Assembly: GCF_001570565.1 (NCBI RefSeq)
Contig: NZ_BBXE01000020.1
Coordinates: forward strand, 207,034-271,033
DNA: 64,000 nt
Origin: Herbidospora yilanensis
Lineage (GTDB): Bacteria; Actinomycetota; Actinomycetes; Streptosporangiales; Streptosporangiaceae
Direction: 5' to 3'
Part shown: positions 17,167-26,366 of the stretch, piece by piece
How positions within the stretch are numbered: position 1 is the stretch's first letter
Layout of the letters: each line of letters begins with the position of its first letter
Notes under the pieces: model-generated
Database searches by the model: none
Told to the model about the DNA's origin: nothing
The model's input: only the letters and a program-made list of their open reading frames with translations
Program-made: the position numbers and the translations under genes

Positions 17167-18498
17167 TCAGTATCTCCACAGATGGGCGGCGATGACCTCG
17201 TCGAGGGGCCTGCCCTCCGCCCAGGCCTGGTCGGCGGCGCGCACGACGGTGAACGCGCCGAAGAGCTCCTCGCCCAGGACCGCGCGGACCAGGCCGCTGT
17301 TCAGCGCCGCGTGCTGCTCCTCGAACGTCGCGGGCAGGCGGTGGATGCCCGCCGCCGCGCGGCGTTCCTCGGTCCACGGGCCCGGGTCCTCCTGGACGGG
17401 CGGCGGGGGCACGAGGCCGTCGGCGATGCCGGCCAGGCCCGAGGCGATGACGACGGCCAGCGACAGGTAGGGGTTGGCGGAGGCGTCCGACGGCTTGAGC
17501 TCCACGTTGGCGTGGGCGGCGCCCAGCAGGCCGGTGGAGGGCACGAAGCGCAGGGCGGCCTCCCGGTTCTCCACGCCCCAGAAGGCGTAGGCGCTGGAGA
17601 AGAAGCCGGGCCGCAGGCGCAGCAGGGAGGCGGCGCTGGGGGCGGTGACCGCCGCGATGGACGGCAGGTCGCGCAGCAGCCCGGCCAGGTAGGCGGCCCC
17701 GTCGGCGGTCAGGCCGTGCGGGCCGTCGCCGCCCGACAGGAGGTTGACGCCGTCGCGGGCGACCGAGGTGTGCAGGTGCCAGCCGTTGCCGACGCGCGCG
17801 CCGTCGGTCAGCGGGGCGAAGCAGGCCCGCAGGCCGTGGGCGCGGGCGGCGGCGTGGATCGTCTGGCGGGTGAGCAGTTGCAGGTCGGCGGCGGTGAGCG
17901 GGTCGGCGGGGGCGATGTTGAGCTCGAACTGCGCGGGGCCGTATTCGGCGTGCAACTGGCCGATCTCGACGCCGTTGGCGCGCAGGTCGCGCATCAGCCG
18001 GGTGGCGAACTCGTCGACCTCCAGCATCAGCCGGGGGCTGTAGGAGGGGCCCACGACCGCGAGGGGGCCGTCCTCCCGGCTGAGGCGGAACTCCAGCTCG
18101 TAGCCCGCCCGGAACTCCAGACCGGCCCGTGCGGCGGCCTCCACCTGCCGTTCCAGCACGCCGCGCTGGTCGTAGGGCCACGGGGAGCCGTCGGCGGTCA
18201 TCTGGCGGCCGGGGGCCCACGCGAAGCCGGGCTGCCCGGCCAGCCGGACGATCCGGTCGGCGACCGGGACGAGGCGCACGTCTCCCGACGGGGTGCTCAG
18301 CCCCGGGGGGCCGTAGGTGATGCCGTCGTGCGTGTCGAAGATCGCGAACAGCGGGCTGACGCCGAGGCCGCGCTCGGCCGCCTGCGGGAGCTGCTCGATC
18401 GGGACGGTCCGCGAGCGCGGGATGCCGTTGTTGTCGGCCCACACGACGATGAGGCCCACGACCCCGTCCCTCGCCAGCCGCTCCGCCGTTTTGTGCAC
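17167..18498 (-). CDS. Glutamine-synthetase-family ligase
   Basis: This 443-residue protein belongs to the ATP-dependent carboxylate-amine ligase family of glutamine synthetase but is not the housekeeping GlnA. Active-site features are visible: YELEFRL, HAEYGPAQFELN, NGWHLHTS and NVELKPSDASANPYL. It lacks the adenylylation loop of GlnA. It is more like the FluG/gamma-glutamylpolyamine synthetase (PuuA, GlnA3-like) branch, which attaches glutamate to amines or hydrolyses related bonds; the actual amine is not deducible. The GTG at 18498 gives the expected beta-grasp N-terminus. It lies 72 bp upstream of the YCII-sigma pair on the same strand, so read-through is possible. Confidence 0.87.
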   Translation of the reverse strand: MHKTAERLARDGVVGLIVVWADNNGIPRSRTVPIEQLPQAAERGLGVSPLFAIFDTHDGITYGPPGLSTPSGDVRLVPVADRIVRLAGQPGFAWAPGRQMTADGSPWPYDQRGVLERQVEAAARAGLEFRAGYELEFRLSREDGPLAVVGPSYSPRLMLEVDEFATRLMRDLRANGVEIGQLHAEYGPAQFELNIAPADPLTAADLQLLTRQTIHAAARAHGLRACFAPLTDGARVGNGWHLHTSVARDGVNLLSGGDGPHGLTADGAAYLAGLLRDLPSIAAVTAPSAASLLRLRPGFFSSAYAFWGVENREAALRFVPSTGLLGAAHANVELKPSDASANPYLSLAVVIASGLAGIADGLVPPPPVQEDPGPWTEERRAAAGIHRLPATFEEQHAALNSGLVRAVLGEELFGAFTVVRAADQAWAEGRPLDEVIAAHLWRY

Positions 18499-18577
18499 CC
18501 TGGGATCCTCTCCGGGAACACCGGCCCGAAGTCTCCGCGCACGGCGAAGAAACGGTGAAGAGACCGCCCTCCGGCCG

Positions 18578-20368
18578 TCAGGCCGCTTCGGCCCTGAGCG
18601 TCTCGGCCACCGACCGGCGGGCCGAGACCCGCGCGGGCACGGCCGCCAGGACGGCGGTGGCCAGCACGAGCACGGGCGGGATCAGCCACAACGACGGGAC
18701 GGGCGGCTGCGGCGGGTTCTGGTGACCGAAGAGCCACTGCATGAACAGGCCCAAGGGGATGCCGGCGAGCGCGCCGGGCAGCGTCGGCAGGAGCTGGGCG
18801 GTGGCCAGGCCCGCGGTGACCTGTCCCGGCGTGGCGCCGAGGGTGCGGGCGACGGCCATGGTGGCCCGCGACTCCCGCGCGGTCGTCCAGGTCATGGTGA
18901 GGGTGTTCACCACCGCGAGGATGACCATCGCGGCGATGACGCCCAGCAGGAGCAGGCGGGACCGGTCGTCCATCAGGTCGGCCATGGTGACGCCGCCGAA
19001 GTCCCAGCCCCGGTAGGGCTGGGCGTCCACCATCAGCAGGACGGTGAGGCCGACGGCCGTGGTCGCCGTGCCGCCGGCGTGCAGCAGGGCGCGGCCGGGG
19101 CGGCGGGCGACGAGGCGGAGGCCGAGCAGCAGCGGCACCGGCAGCAGCCCGGCCAGCCTGCTGAGCAGGACCAGGTGGTCGGGGCGGCGGACGGCGGGCG
19201 AGAGCGTGGCGACGGCGTCGGTGCGCAGGGCCCTGACGACCGGGGCGAGGGCGGTCAGCACGGCCACGCCGACGGCGACGAGGGTCGTCATCACGACGAC
19301 CGGGCCGCTCGGCCCCGCGCCGGTGGTGAGCAGGCTGTCGCTAGGATTGACGACGAGCGGGGCGACCAGCCGCGTGACGGCCAGGCCGGCCGCGTCGGCC
19401 AGCAGCGCCAGGGCGATGTATTCGGTCAGCAGGACGACGGCCACGAGGCCCGGGGTCGCGCCGACGACCTTGAGCAGCCCGGCGCGGCGGGTCTGCCCGG
19501 CGACGCGTCCGGCGGCCAGGGTACTCAGCCCGGCGACGACCATGAAGCTGAGCAGCCAGCCGCCGACGATCAGGATCGGCTGGCCGTCGCGGAGGTAGAC
19601 CGAGTCCTGGTAGGCGATGACCGGCCAGGTGAAGCAGTTCACCCTGATCGCGGGGTCGTGGGCCTCGTGGTAGACGGCCCGGAAGGCCGCGGTGGCGGCC
19701 GGGTCGCGCAGCCGCAGGTAGACGAGGGAGGCCACCGGCACGTCCGCCTGGGCCAGCGCCCGGGTGTCGCGTTCGTGCAACCAGACCAGGCCCGACTGGT
19801 CGCTGGGGCCGCCGTCGGGGCCGCCCATCGTCGCCCACGGATAGACCATGCGCGCGGCGGTGACGGCGATGCCGACCACCGGGAACGACCGGCCGGCGAC
19901 GGTGACGCGGTCGCCGACGCGCAGGCGCAGCGCCCCGGCGAAGCCCCGTTCGACCACGACGCCGCCGGGGCGGACCCACACCCCCGACGTCACCAGCGGC
20001 CGGTCGATCGGGCCGGGCCTGGTGTCGGCGCCGAGGACCGCCGCGCGGACCTCGCGGCCGCCCGTGGTGATCGGCGTGAAGAAGGTCCGGTACGTCCGGC
20101 TGCGGGACGCCACCCCCGGCACGTTCTCCAGCGACCTCAGCGCGGTGTCGGCCGCCCGGCTCATGCCGGGGGCCACCGCCACCACGTCGGGCCCGGCCGT
20201 CGCGGCGCGGGTCTGGAGATAGAGCCGCTCGGTCGCCCCGGGCAGCGACATGCCCAGGCTCAGCACGGCGGTCGCGACGAGCGTCGACAACACCAGCAGC
20301 ACGGCCGGGCCGGGATGCCGGCGCAGGTCGCCCAGCACGAGGCGGAACACGAGAAGGAGGCGTCCCAC
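18578..20368 (-). CDS. FtsX-like ABC transporter permease
   Basis: This 596-residue membrane protein is the permease of the adjacent ATPase. Helix 1 (about 17-37) precedes a large extracytoplasmic MacB_PCD-like region (about 40-270). A first FtsX block follows (about 275-375, with LLKVVGATPGLVAVVLLTEY), and a second near the C-terminus (about 475-590, with VARTLGATPGQVTAG). The repeated LGATPG/VGATPG loop is the coupling signature of FtsX domains. The GTG start lies 5 bp downstream of the ATPase stop. Such systems export lipids, peptides or drugs or transmit mechanical force; the substrate is unknown. Confidence 0.9.
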   Translation of the reverse strand: MGRLLLVFRLVLGDLRRHPGPAVLLVLSTLVATAVLSLGMSLPGATERLYLQTRAATAGPDVVAVAPGMSRAADTALRSLENVPGVASRSRTYRTFFTPITTGGREVRAAVLGADTRPGPIDRPLVTSGVWVRPGGVVVERGFAGALRLRVGDRVTVAGRSFPVVGIAVTAARMVYPWATMGGPDGGPSDQSGLVWLHERDTRALAQADVPVASLVYLRLRDPAATAAFRAVYHEAHDPAIRVNCFTWPVIAYQDSVYLRDGQPILIVGGWLLSFMVVAGLSTLAAGRVAGQTRRAGLLKVVGATPGLVAVVLLTEYIALALLADAAGLAVTRLVAPLVVNPSDSLLTTGAGPSGPVVVMTTLVAVGVAVLTALAPVVRALRTDAVATLSPAVRRPDHLVLLSRLAGLLPVPLLLGLRLVARRPGRALLHAGGTATTAVGLTVLLMVDAQPYRGWDFGGVTMADLMDDRSRLLLLGVIAAMVILAVVNTLTMTWTTARESRATMAVARTLGATPGQVTAGLATAQLLPTLPGALAGIPLGLFMQWLFGHQNPPQPPVPSLWLIPPVLVLATAVLAAVPARVSARRSVAETLRAEAA

Positions 20369-20373
20369 GGCGG

Positions 20374-21095
<722 letters not shown>

Positions 21096-21099
<4 letters not shown>

Positions 21100-21629
21100 T
21101 CGTTCCCGGATTCCTTCCCGGCCCCCGACCAGACCCGTTCGCAGGCCTCCAGCCAGCGCAGGTCGGCCTGCAGCCGCAACGCGATCCCTTCGAGCAGCAG
21201 GCCGCCGGTCGAGCCCTCGGGCTCGGCCAGCACCGCCCGCTGCGCCTCGGCCAGCCGGCGCAGCAGCTCGCGGCGCTGCGCGTCGACCAGCTCGACCGGG
21301 TCGGCCAGCCGGGACGCGCTCGCCGCGGCGAGCTTGAGGTGGAACTCGACCAGGTCGGGCTTGGGCCGGTTCACCTCTGCCAGCCACGCGGCCACCCGCT
21401 CGTGCCCCGCGTCGGTGAGGGCGTAGACCTTGCGGTCGGGGCGGGCCGGCGACTCCTCGGACCGCTCGTGGACGACCAGGCCCGCCTTCTCCAGCCGGGC
21501 CAGGGTCACGTAGACCTGGCCCGCGTTCATCGACCCGCCCAGCGGGCCGAGGGCACGCCGCAGCCGCAGGCCGAGGTCGTAGCCGTGCGACGGCTCCTTG
21601 GCGAGCATCGCCAGTATCGCGTCCTGCAT
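21096..21629 (-). CDS. PadR-family transcriptional regulator
   Basis: This 177-residue repressor has an N-terminal winged helix (ILAMLAKEPSHGYDLGLRL, then GQVYVTLARLEKAGLV and KVYALTDAGHERV), the classic PadR pattern, and a C-terminal dimerisation helix. It heads the operon of the ATPase and permease and probably represses it until a transported compound binds. Tandem 13-bp repeats just upstream of its start are the likely operator. Confidence 0.93.
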
Positions 21630-21642
21630 GCACCACCCCTAA

Positions 21643-21673
21643 CGGCTAGGTAATGAATAGCGGTTAGGTAATG
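21643..21673. promoter_or_regulatory. Tandem 13-bp direct repeats, likely PadR operator
   Basis: CGGCTAGGTAATG (21643-21655) and CGGTTAGGTAATG (21661-21673) differ at one base and are spaced 18 bp start to start. They lie 14 bp upstream of the padR-like start codon, where promoter and repressor site are expected. Confidence 0.6.
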
Positions 21674-21684
21674 GGAGCGTCAAC

Positions 21685-22317
21685 TCAGGCCTCCGTGCCG
21701 GTCTCCTCGTGCGGTGCGCCGACGGGTTTGGACTCGGGCGACTCCCGCTGGCGCAGGTAGATCGACAGGGCGACCATCGAGAGCACCGCCAGGAACTCCG
21801 ACTGCCAGTTCTGCAGCGTGCGGTCCCAGAAGTCGGGTGAGGTCACGTACTCGGGCCAGGTCACCGGGTCCTGGAGCCGGGAGAGTTGTTCCCGGTTGTA
21901 GGCGGCGGTGCCGGCGACCGACTGGGCGTACCAGGACAACACGAAGGCCGCGCCCATCACCAGGCCGAGCGAGTTGGCGAACAACATCGTCCGCAGTCCG
22001 CCCACCCGCGCCCACTGCGGGCTGCCCGGCCGGACCTTGTCGCCGATGTCGCCGGTCTTCGACTCCGGCGAGCCGCGCTGGATCAGCCAGACGGTGACCA
22101 CGATGTACAGCAGGAACTGGAGGTACTCGGACTGCCAGTTCTCCGCGACGTCGACCGCGAAGTCGGCCGAGGTGACGTAGGCCCCCCAGGAGACGGGGGT
22201 GCCGCCGGAGCCGAGCTGGTCGTCGTTGTAGGCGCCGAGGCCCGCGAACGACTGCCCGGCCAGCGCCAGCGCGAAGGCCACCATGAAGAACAGGCTCAGC
22301 CCGTTGCGGCGGATCAT
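21685..22317 (-). CDS. DUF6766-like four-helix membrane protein
   Basis: This 210-residue protein consists of two similar halves, each with a membrane helix, a short loop ending in ENWQSEYLQFLLYI or QNWQSEFLAVLSMV, and a second helix followed by a cytoplasmic RGSPESK or RESPESK. The internal duplication is obvious by eye. It matches proteins I know as DUF6766; the function is unknown. It is last of three minus-strand genes chained by 4-bp ATGA overlaps with the 27-residue peptide and the lipoprotein gene. Confidence 0.75.
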   Translation of the reverse strand: MIRRNGLSLFFMVAFALALAGQSFAGLGAYNDDQLGSGGTPVSWGAYVTSADFAVDVAENWQSEYLQFLLYIVVTVWLIQRGSPESKTGDIGDKVRPGSPQWARVGGLRTMLFANSLGLVMGAAFVLSWYAQSVAGTAAYNREQLSRLQDPVTWPEYVTSPDFWDRTLQNWQSEFLAVLSMVALSIYLRQRESPESKPVGAPHEETGTEA

Positions 22318-22397
22318 CGGCGCAGGAACCCGATGAGCACGAAGTAGGCCAGGCCGACCACGATGATCGCGACCGTCAGGGCGAACACGGTGCGCAT
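22314..22397 (-). CDS. 27-residue single-helix membrane peptide
   Basis: The frame MRTVFALTVAIIVVGLAYFV plus seven residues ending in FLRR is almost entirely one membrane helix with positive ends. It shares ATGA overlaps with both the upstream lipoprotein gene and the downstream DUF6766-like gene, so it can only be translated as part of that operon. The double coupling argues it is real despite its size. Its role may be as an accessory subunit of the neighbouring membrane protein (inference). Confidence 0.6.
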   Translation of the reverse strand: MRTVFALTVAIIVVGLAYFVLIGFLRR

Positions 22398-22762
22398 CAG
22401 CCCGACACCTCGCAGTCGTAGGGCCGTTCCCCGCCGGGCCGGCAGCCCGCTCCCCGCACCCGCCACCCGTCGGCGCCGCGGTGCAGGAACACGGTGTCCC
22501 CCCGCAGGCGCACCTGGGCCTCGGAACCCCACACCGCGACCTCTTCGGCCGGGCCGCCGCGCAGTCCGACGTCCAGGATGCTGGTCGCGCACGGCTCGGG
22601 GAGGCTCCTGGCCGCGGCGTCGGTGAGCAGCGCGCACGCCGCCGCCCCCTGCCCGGCGGCCACCGCGGCGTAGAAGCGCCCCGTGGCCTGCTCGACGGCC
22701 GGCCCGGCCCCGGCGGCGCAGGCGCTCACCGGCAGCACCATCCCCATCACGTATTTCAGCAC
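22397..22762 (-). CDS. Predicted lipoprotein, unknown function
   Basis: This 121-residue protein begins MLKYVMGMVLPVSAC; VSAC fits a lipobox, with Cys15 as the lipidated residue. The mature part resembles small actinomycete lipoproteins with an NTF2-like half (FYAAVAAGQGAAACALLTD, DGWRVRGAGCRP) and four further cysteines. It is first gene of a three-gene operon with the 27-residue peptide and the DUF6766-like protein. No specific function can be assigned. Confidence 0.7.
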   Translation of the reverse strand: MLKYVMGMVLPVSACAAGAGPAVEQATGRFYAAVAAGQGAAACALLTDAAARSLPEPCATSILDVGLRGGPAEEVAVWGSEAQVRLRGDTVFLHRGADGWRVRGAGCRPGGERPYDCEVSG

Positions 22763-22833
22763 GTAGACGAGGGTTCCCCGGCTGAGAGACGCGTAGTCCG
22801 TTAGGCCGGCCCGGTGCCGGGCACGGTGGCAGG

Positions 22834-23788
22834 GTGCCAGAACTGCGCCCCAGCGACCCCGCCGAACCCGGCATCACCCGCCGCCGTCGCGGGCGTTCCT
22901 TCTCCTACGCCTACGCCGACGGCCGCCCCGTGAAGGACCTGCGCACCCTGCGCCGGATCCGGGCGCTGGTGCTGCCCCCGGCCTGGCGGGACGTGTGGAT
23001 CTGCCGCGACCCCGACGGCCACATCCAGGCCGTGGGCACCGACGCGGCCGGCCGCCGCCAGTACCGCTACCACGACGCCTGGCGGGAGGAGCAGGACCGG
23101 GCCAAGTTCGAGCGGGTCGGCCGGCTGGCCGAACGCCTGCCCGCCTTCCGGAAGAAGGTCCAGGCCGACCTCGACGGCAGGGGCCTGACCCGCGAGCGGG
23201 TGCTGGCCGCCGCCCGGATGCTCGACATCGGCCTGTTCCGGGTCGGCGGGGAGGCCTACGAGTCCTTCGGCCTGGCCACCCTGCGCCTATCCGGCCAAGG
23301 GCGGGGTGCCGCGCGAGGTCGAGATCACCGACCCCGACGTCCGCGAGGTCGTCACCGCCCTGCGGAAGGGCCGCGACGAGGGCGAACTCCTCGGTTACGA
23401 GAGCGACGGCCGGTGGGTCGACGTCAGGAGCGACGACATCAACGACTACCTGCGCGACCGGTTCGAGACCGACGTCAGCGCCAAGGACTTCCGCACCTGG
23501 CACGCCACCGTGTACGCCGCCGTCGGCCTGGCCGTCTCCAAACGGGTGCGCAGCCGGACCGGCCGCCGCCGGGCCGTCACGCGGGTCATGAAGGAGGTGG
23601 CCGGATACCTCGGCAACACCCCGGCCGTGGCCCGCGCCTCCTACGTCGACCCCCGGGTGATCACGGCGTACGAACACGGGAAGACCATCGACCGCGCGCT
23701 CGCCGACCTGGGCGAGGGCGACGGCCCGGCCACCCACGGCGCGGCCGAGCACGCGGTGATCGCGCTGCTCAAGCGCACCAGGCGCTGA
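22834..23788 (+). pseudogene. DNA topoisomerase IB, broken by an internal deletion/frameshift
   Basis: The first frame (22834 to about 23286) codes the N-terminal part of a poxvirus-type bacterial topoisomerase IB: residues PPAWRDVWICRDPDGHIQA, then ARMLDIGLFRVGGEAYESFG with the first active-site Arg. The second frame (about 23288-23788) resumes at YPAKGG, with the catalytic Lys, then FRTWHATVYAA and the nucleophile Tyr in ASYVDPRVI. Family members carry about 15 residues between LATLR and (F/Y)xxK that are absent here, so a short deletion whose length is not a multiple of three removed them. As it stands no intact enzyme is made. A sequencing or assembly error is less likely because residues are missing, not just a base. 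Confidence 0.8.
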
Positions 23789-23825
23789 ACGTTCGGCCCG
23801 TTCCCCCTGGGGCAGTGGGCGTCTC

Positions 23826-23921
23826 ATGAACGACGAGGGGCTGGTGTTGCTGGCCGCCTGGGGCCAGTTCGCGGTGCTGCTCGGCCTGCTGGCCTACTTC
23901 CTGCTGCGGACCCGTCCGTGA
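23826..23921 (+). CDS. 31-residue single-helix membrane peptide
   Basis: The frame starts MNDEGLVLLAAWGQFAVLLG and ends LRTRP. It is one hydrophobic helix with a short acidic N-terminus and basic C-terminus. Its TGA overlaps the GTG of the next lipoprotein gene (GTGA), which supports expression as the first gene of the lipoprotein/Nramp/PRC operon. No homology is recognisable. Confidence 0.5.
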   Translation: MNDEGLVLLAAWGQFAVLLGLLAYFLLRTRP

Positions 23922-24361
23922 GGCGGGTCCTGCTCATGGTCGCGCTGCTCATGGCGGCGCCGCTCGTGGCGGGGTGCGCCTCCCCGGCGTGGGACGACGC
24001 CGACTACGGCAGCAAGGCCGGCGCGACGGCCGAGGCCGCCGCCTCCTCCGTGGCGCTGGTGCGGCTCGCGGTCGAGAACGAGGCGCGGCTGACCCGGCCG
24101 TACCTCCAGACCCTGCTCACCGAGACCGCCACCGAGCTCGGCGGCGTCGACTCCCAGTTCGGCGCGGTCCAGCCGCCGTCACAGGCGGCGGTCGCGGTCC
24201 GGGCCGAGATCACCGGGCTGACCTCGGAGGCGGCCGAGCGGGTGCGGGCGCTCCTGAACGAGGTGCGGCTGCGGGAGATCCGCGACCCCGGGAAGGCGGC
24301 GGCCGACCTGGCCGCGCTGGGTGACCGGTTGCGCGCCTTCGCCGGGGAACAACCGTCGTGA
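23918..24361 (+). CDS. Predicted lipoprotein with helical domain
   Basis: This 147-residue protein has a signal ending in the lipobox LVAGC (Cys20). The mature part is mainly amphipathic helix rich in Ala, Glu and Leu (about residues 35-140), with no recognised family. It overlaps the Nramp-like transporter gene by 4 bp (GTGA), so it may be an extracytoplasmic partner of that transporter (inference). Confidence 0.75.
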   Translation: MRRVLLMVALLMAAPLVAGCASPAWDDADYGSKAGATAEAAASSVALVRLAVENEARLTRPYLQTLLTETATELGGVDSQFGAVQPPSQAAVAVRAEITGLTSEAAERVRALLNEVRLREIRDPGKAAADLAALGDRLRAFAGEQPS

Positions 24362-25581
24362 AGCGGTTCCTCGCCGTCACCCTCGGCATCCTGACCGCGA
24401 TCGGCGGGTTCGTCGACATCGGCGACCTGGTCGCCAACGCGCTGGTCGGCTCCCGGTTCGGCCTGTCGCTGGCCTGGGTGGTCGTGGTCGGCGTGGTCGG
24501 CATCTGCCTGTTCGCCGAGATGGCCGGGCGGGTGGCGGCGGTGTCCGGCCGGCCGGTCTTCGACCTCGTCCGCGAACGCCTCGGCCCCCGCGCGGGCCTG
24601 CTCAACCTGGCCGCGTCGTTCGGCATCAACCTGCTCACCCTGGCCGCCGAGATCGGCGGGGCCGCCCTCGCCCTGGAACTCGCCACCGGGATCGACTACC
24701 TGCTGTGGGTGCCCGCCGTGGGCCTGGTGGCGTGGCTGGTGATGTGGCGGGTGAGGTTCGAGACGATGGAGCGGGTCTTCGGCCTGGCCGGGCTCGCCCT
24801 GGTGGTCTTCCTGGTCGCCTTCTTCGCCCTGGACCCCGACTACGGGGAACTGGGGCGCCAGCTCACCCACAACCCGTCCGACGACGGCGCGGCCACCTAC
24901 TGGTACTACGCCGTCGCCCTGCTGGGGGCGGCCATGACGCCGTACGAGGTGTTCTTCTTCTCCTCCGGCGGCGTGGAGGAGCGCTGGACCCGGCGCGACC
25001 TGGGCGTCATGCGCGCCAACGTCTTCGTCGGGTTCCCGCTGGGCGGCCTGCTGTCGATCGCCATCGCCGCGTGCGCGGCCACCGTCTTCCTCCCGCAGAT
25101 GATCGAGGTCGGCACGCTCGGCCAGATGGTGCTGCCCGCCGGGCTCGCCTTCGGCCAGATCGGCCTGGCCCTGGTGATCTTCGGCGTCTTCGCCGCGACG
25201 TTCGGCGCGACCCTGGAGACGGCCTTGTCGTCGGGCTACTCGATCAGCCAGTACTTCGGCTGGCAGTGGGGCAAGTACGTGCGGCCCCGGGAGGCGGCCC
25301 GGTTCCACGCGACGCTGCTGGTGTCGACGATCGTCGCGGTGGCGCTGATCCTGACGACGATCGACCCGATCAAGGTCACGGAGTATTCGCTGGTCCTCTC
25401 GGCGGCGGCGCTGCCGCTGACCTACCTGCCGGTGCTGATGATCGCCAACGACCCCGACTACATGGGCGACCGGGTCAACGGCCGCCTGTCCAACACCCTG
25501 GGGACCCTCTACATGATCCTGCTCCTGCTGGTCGCGGTGGCGGCCATACCGTTGATGCTCGCGACCAAGGCGGGCCAGTGA
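24358..25581 (+). CDS. Nramp-like divalent metal transporter with altered metal-site motifs
   Basis: This 407-residue membrane protein has eleven predicted helices of the Nramp/APC fold. In helix 1, where Mn/Fe transporters carry DPGN, this one has Asp20-Ile-Gly-Asp23. In helix 6 the metal-selecting Met-Pro-His motif is replaced by Met193-Thr-Pro-Tyr-Glu197. Loss of the soft Met and His ligands in favour of Glu is what is known from Nramp-related magnesium or aluminium transporters, so classical manganese uptake is doubtful. It overlaps both neighbours by 4 bp, between a lipoprotein and a PRC-barrel protein. Confidence 0.85.
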   Translation: MKRFLAVTLGILTAIGGFVDIGDLVANALVGSRFGLSLAWVVVVGVVGICLFAEMAGRVAAVSGRPVFDLVRERLGPRAGLLNLAASFGINLLTLAAEIGGAALALELATGIDYLLWVPAVGLVAWLVMWRVRFETMERVFGLAGLALVVFLVAFFALDPDYGELGRQLTHNPSDDGAATYWYYAVALLGAAMTPYEVFFFSSGGVEERWTRRDLGVMRANVFVGFPLGGLLSIAIAACAATVFLPQMIEVGTLGQMVLPAGLAFGQIGLALVIFGVFAATFGATLETALSSGYSISQYFGWQWGKYVRPREAARFHATLLVSTIVAVALILTTIDPIKVTEYSLVLSAAALPLTYLPVLMIANDPDYMGDRVNGRLSNTLGTLYMILLLLVAVAAIPLMLATKAGQ

Positions 25582-26366
25582 CCGGCCGCGTCCTGCACGC
25601 CCACCTCCACCTGCTCGACCGCCAGGTGGTCAGGGCCGACGGACGGCTGCTCTGCAAGGTCGACGACCTGGAGATCGAGACGGGAGAGGTCCCGTACGTG
25701 ACCGCCATCCTCGCCGGGCCCCTCGCGCTCGGCCCCCGTGTCGGCGGCGTCATCGGCCGCCTGATGACGGGAACGACCCGCCTGTTCCGCCCGGAGGAGG
25801 GCCCGGCCCCGCCGCGGGTGCCGATGAGCCTGGTCGCCGAGATCGGCGGCGCGGTGACGGTGGGCGGCGACGTGCCGGAGGCGTCCCTGGAACGCTGGGT
25901 GCGCGACCATCTGGTCGATCCCCTGCCCGGCAGCGGCGGCGGGCAGGCCGGCGCCGGCGCTCCCCGGCCGGTCCGGCGGTCCGAGGTCCCCGTCCGAGAC
26001 CGGCTGAGCTCGCTGGTCGGCCGCCGGGTCGTCGACCGCGACGGCGGGCCCGTCGGGCAGGTGGCCGACGTCCAGCTCACCCAGGACGGCCCGCTCCTCG
26101 GCGAGACGACTCAGGCGTTGCGGCTGAGCGGCCTGGTCGTGGCGCCCCGGCACACCGGCCAGCTCTTCGGCTACGAACGCGGGCCGGGCGGCAACAGCCC
26201 GGCCCTGGTCAGAGTGGTGATCCGCCGCCTCCACCAGGGCAGCCGGTTCGTCGCGTGGGAGCAGATCGGCGACGCCGGCGACCCGATCAGGCTCACCGAG
26301 CCGCGCGCGGCCCTCCTGCCGCTGGAGGAGCTGTTCACACGTGGTGACGCGAGCGCATCCGCATGA
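25578..26366 (+). CDS. PRC-barrel domain protein
   Basis: This 262-residue soluble protein has two PRC-barrel-like units: residues 1-60 (LHLLDRQVVRADGRLLCKVDDLEIE) and about 140-200 (LVGRRVVDRDGGPVGQVADVQL). The MgtE-linked PRC family is similar in form. The GTG at 25578 overlaps the transporter stop, so it is the cytoplasmic partner of the Nramp-like protein in this operon; a regulatory role in metal gating is an inference. Its last 32 bp overlap the tail of the convergent SDR gene. Confidence 0.82.
   Translation: MTGRVLHAHLHLLDRQVVRADGRLLCKVDDLEIETGEVPYVTAILAGPLALGPRVGGVIGRLMTGTTRLFRPEEGPAPPRVPMSLVAEIGGAVTVGGDVPEASLERWVRDHLVDPLPGSGGGQAGAGAPRPVRRSEVPVRDRLSSLVGRRVVDRDGGPVGQVADVQLTQDGPLLGETTQALRLSGLVVAPRHTGQLFGYERGPGGNSPALVRVVIRRLHQGSRFVAWEQIGDAGDPIRLTEPRAALLPLEELFTRGDASASA

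Noticed and set aside
16775..18442. Upstream extension of the sigma-recombinase frame to 1187 codons
   Set aside because: Beyond the GTG at 16774 the frame reads through the YCII and glutamine-synthetase-like genes out of frame; only the part after 16774 has sigma-factor homology.
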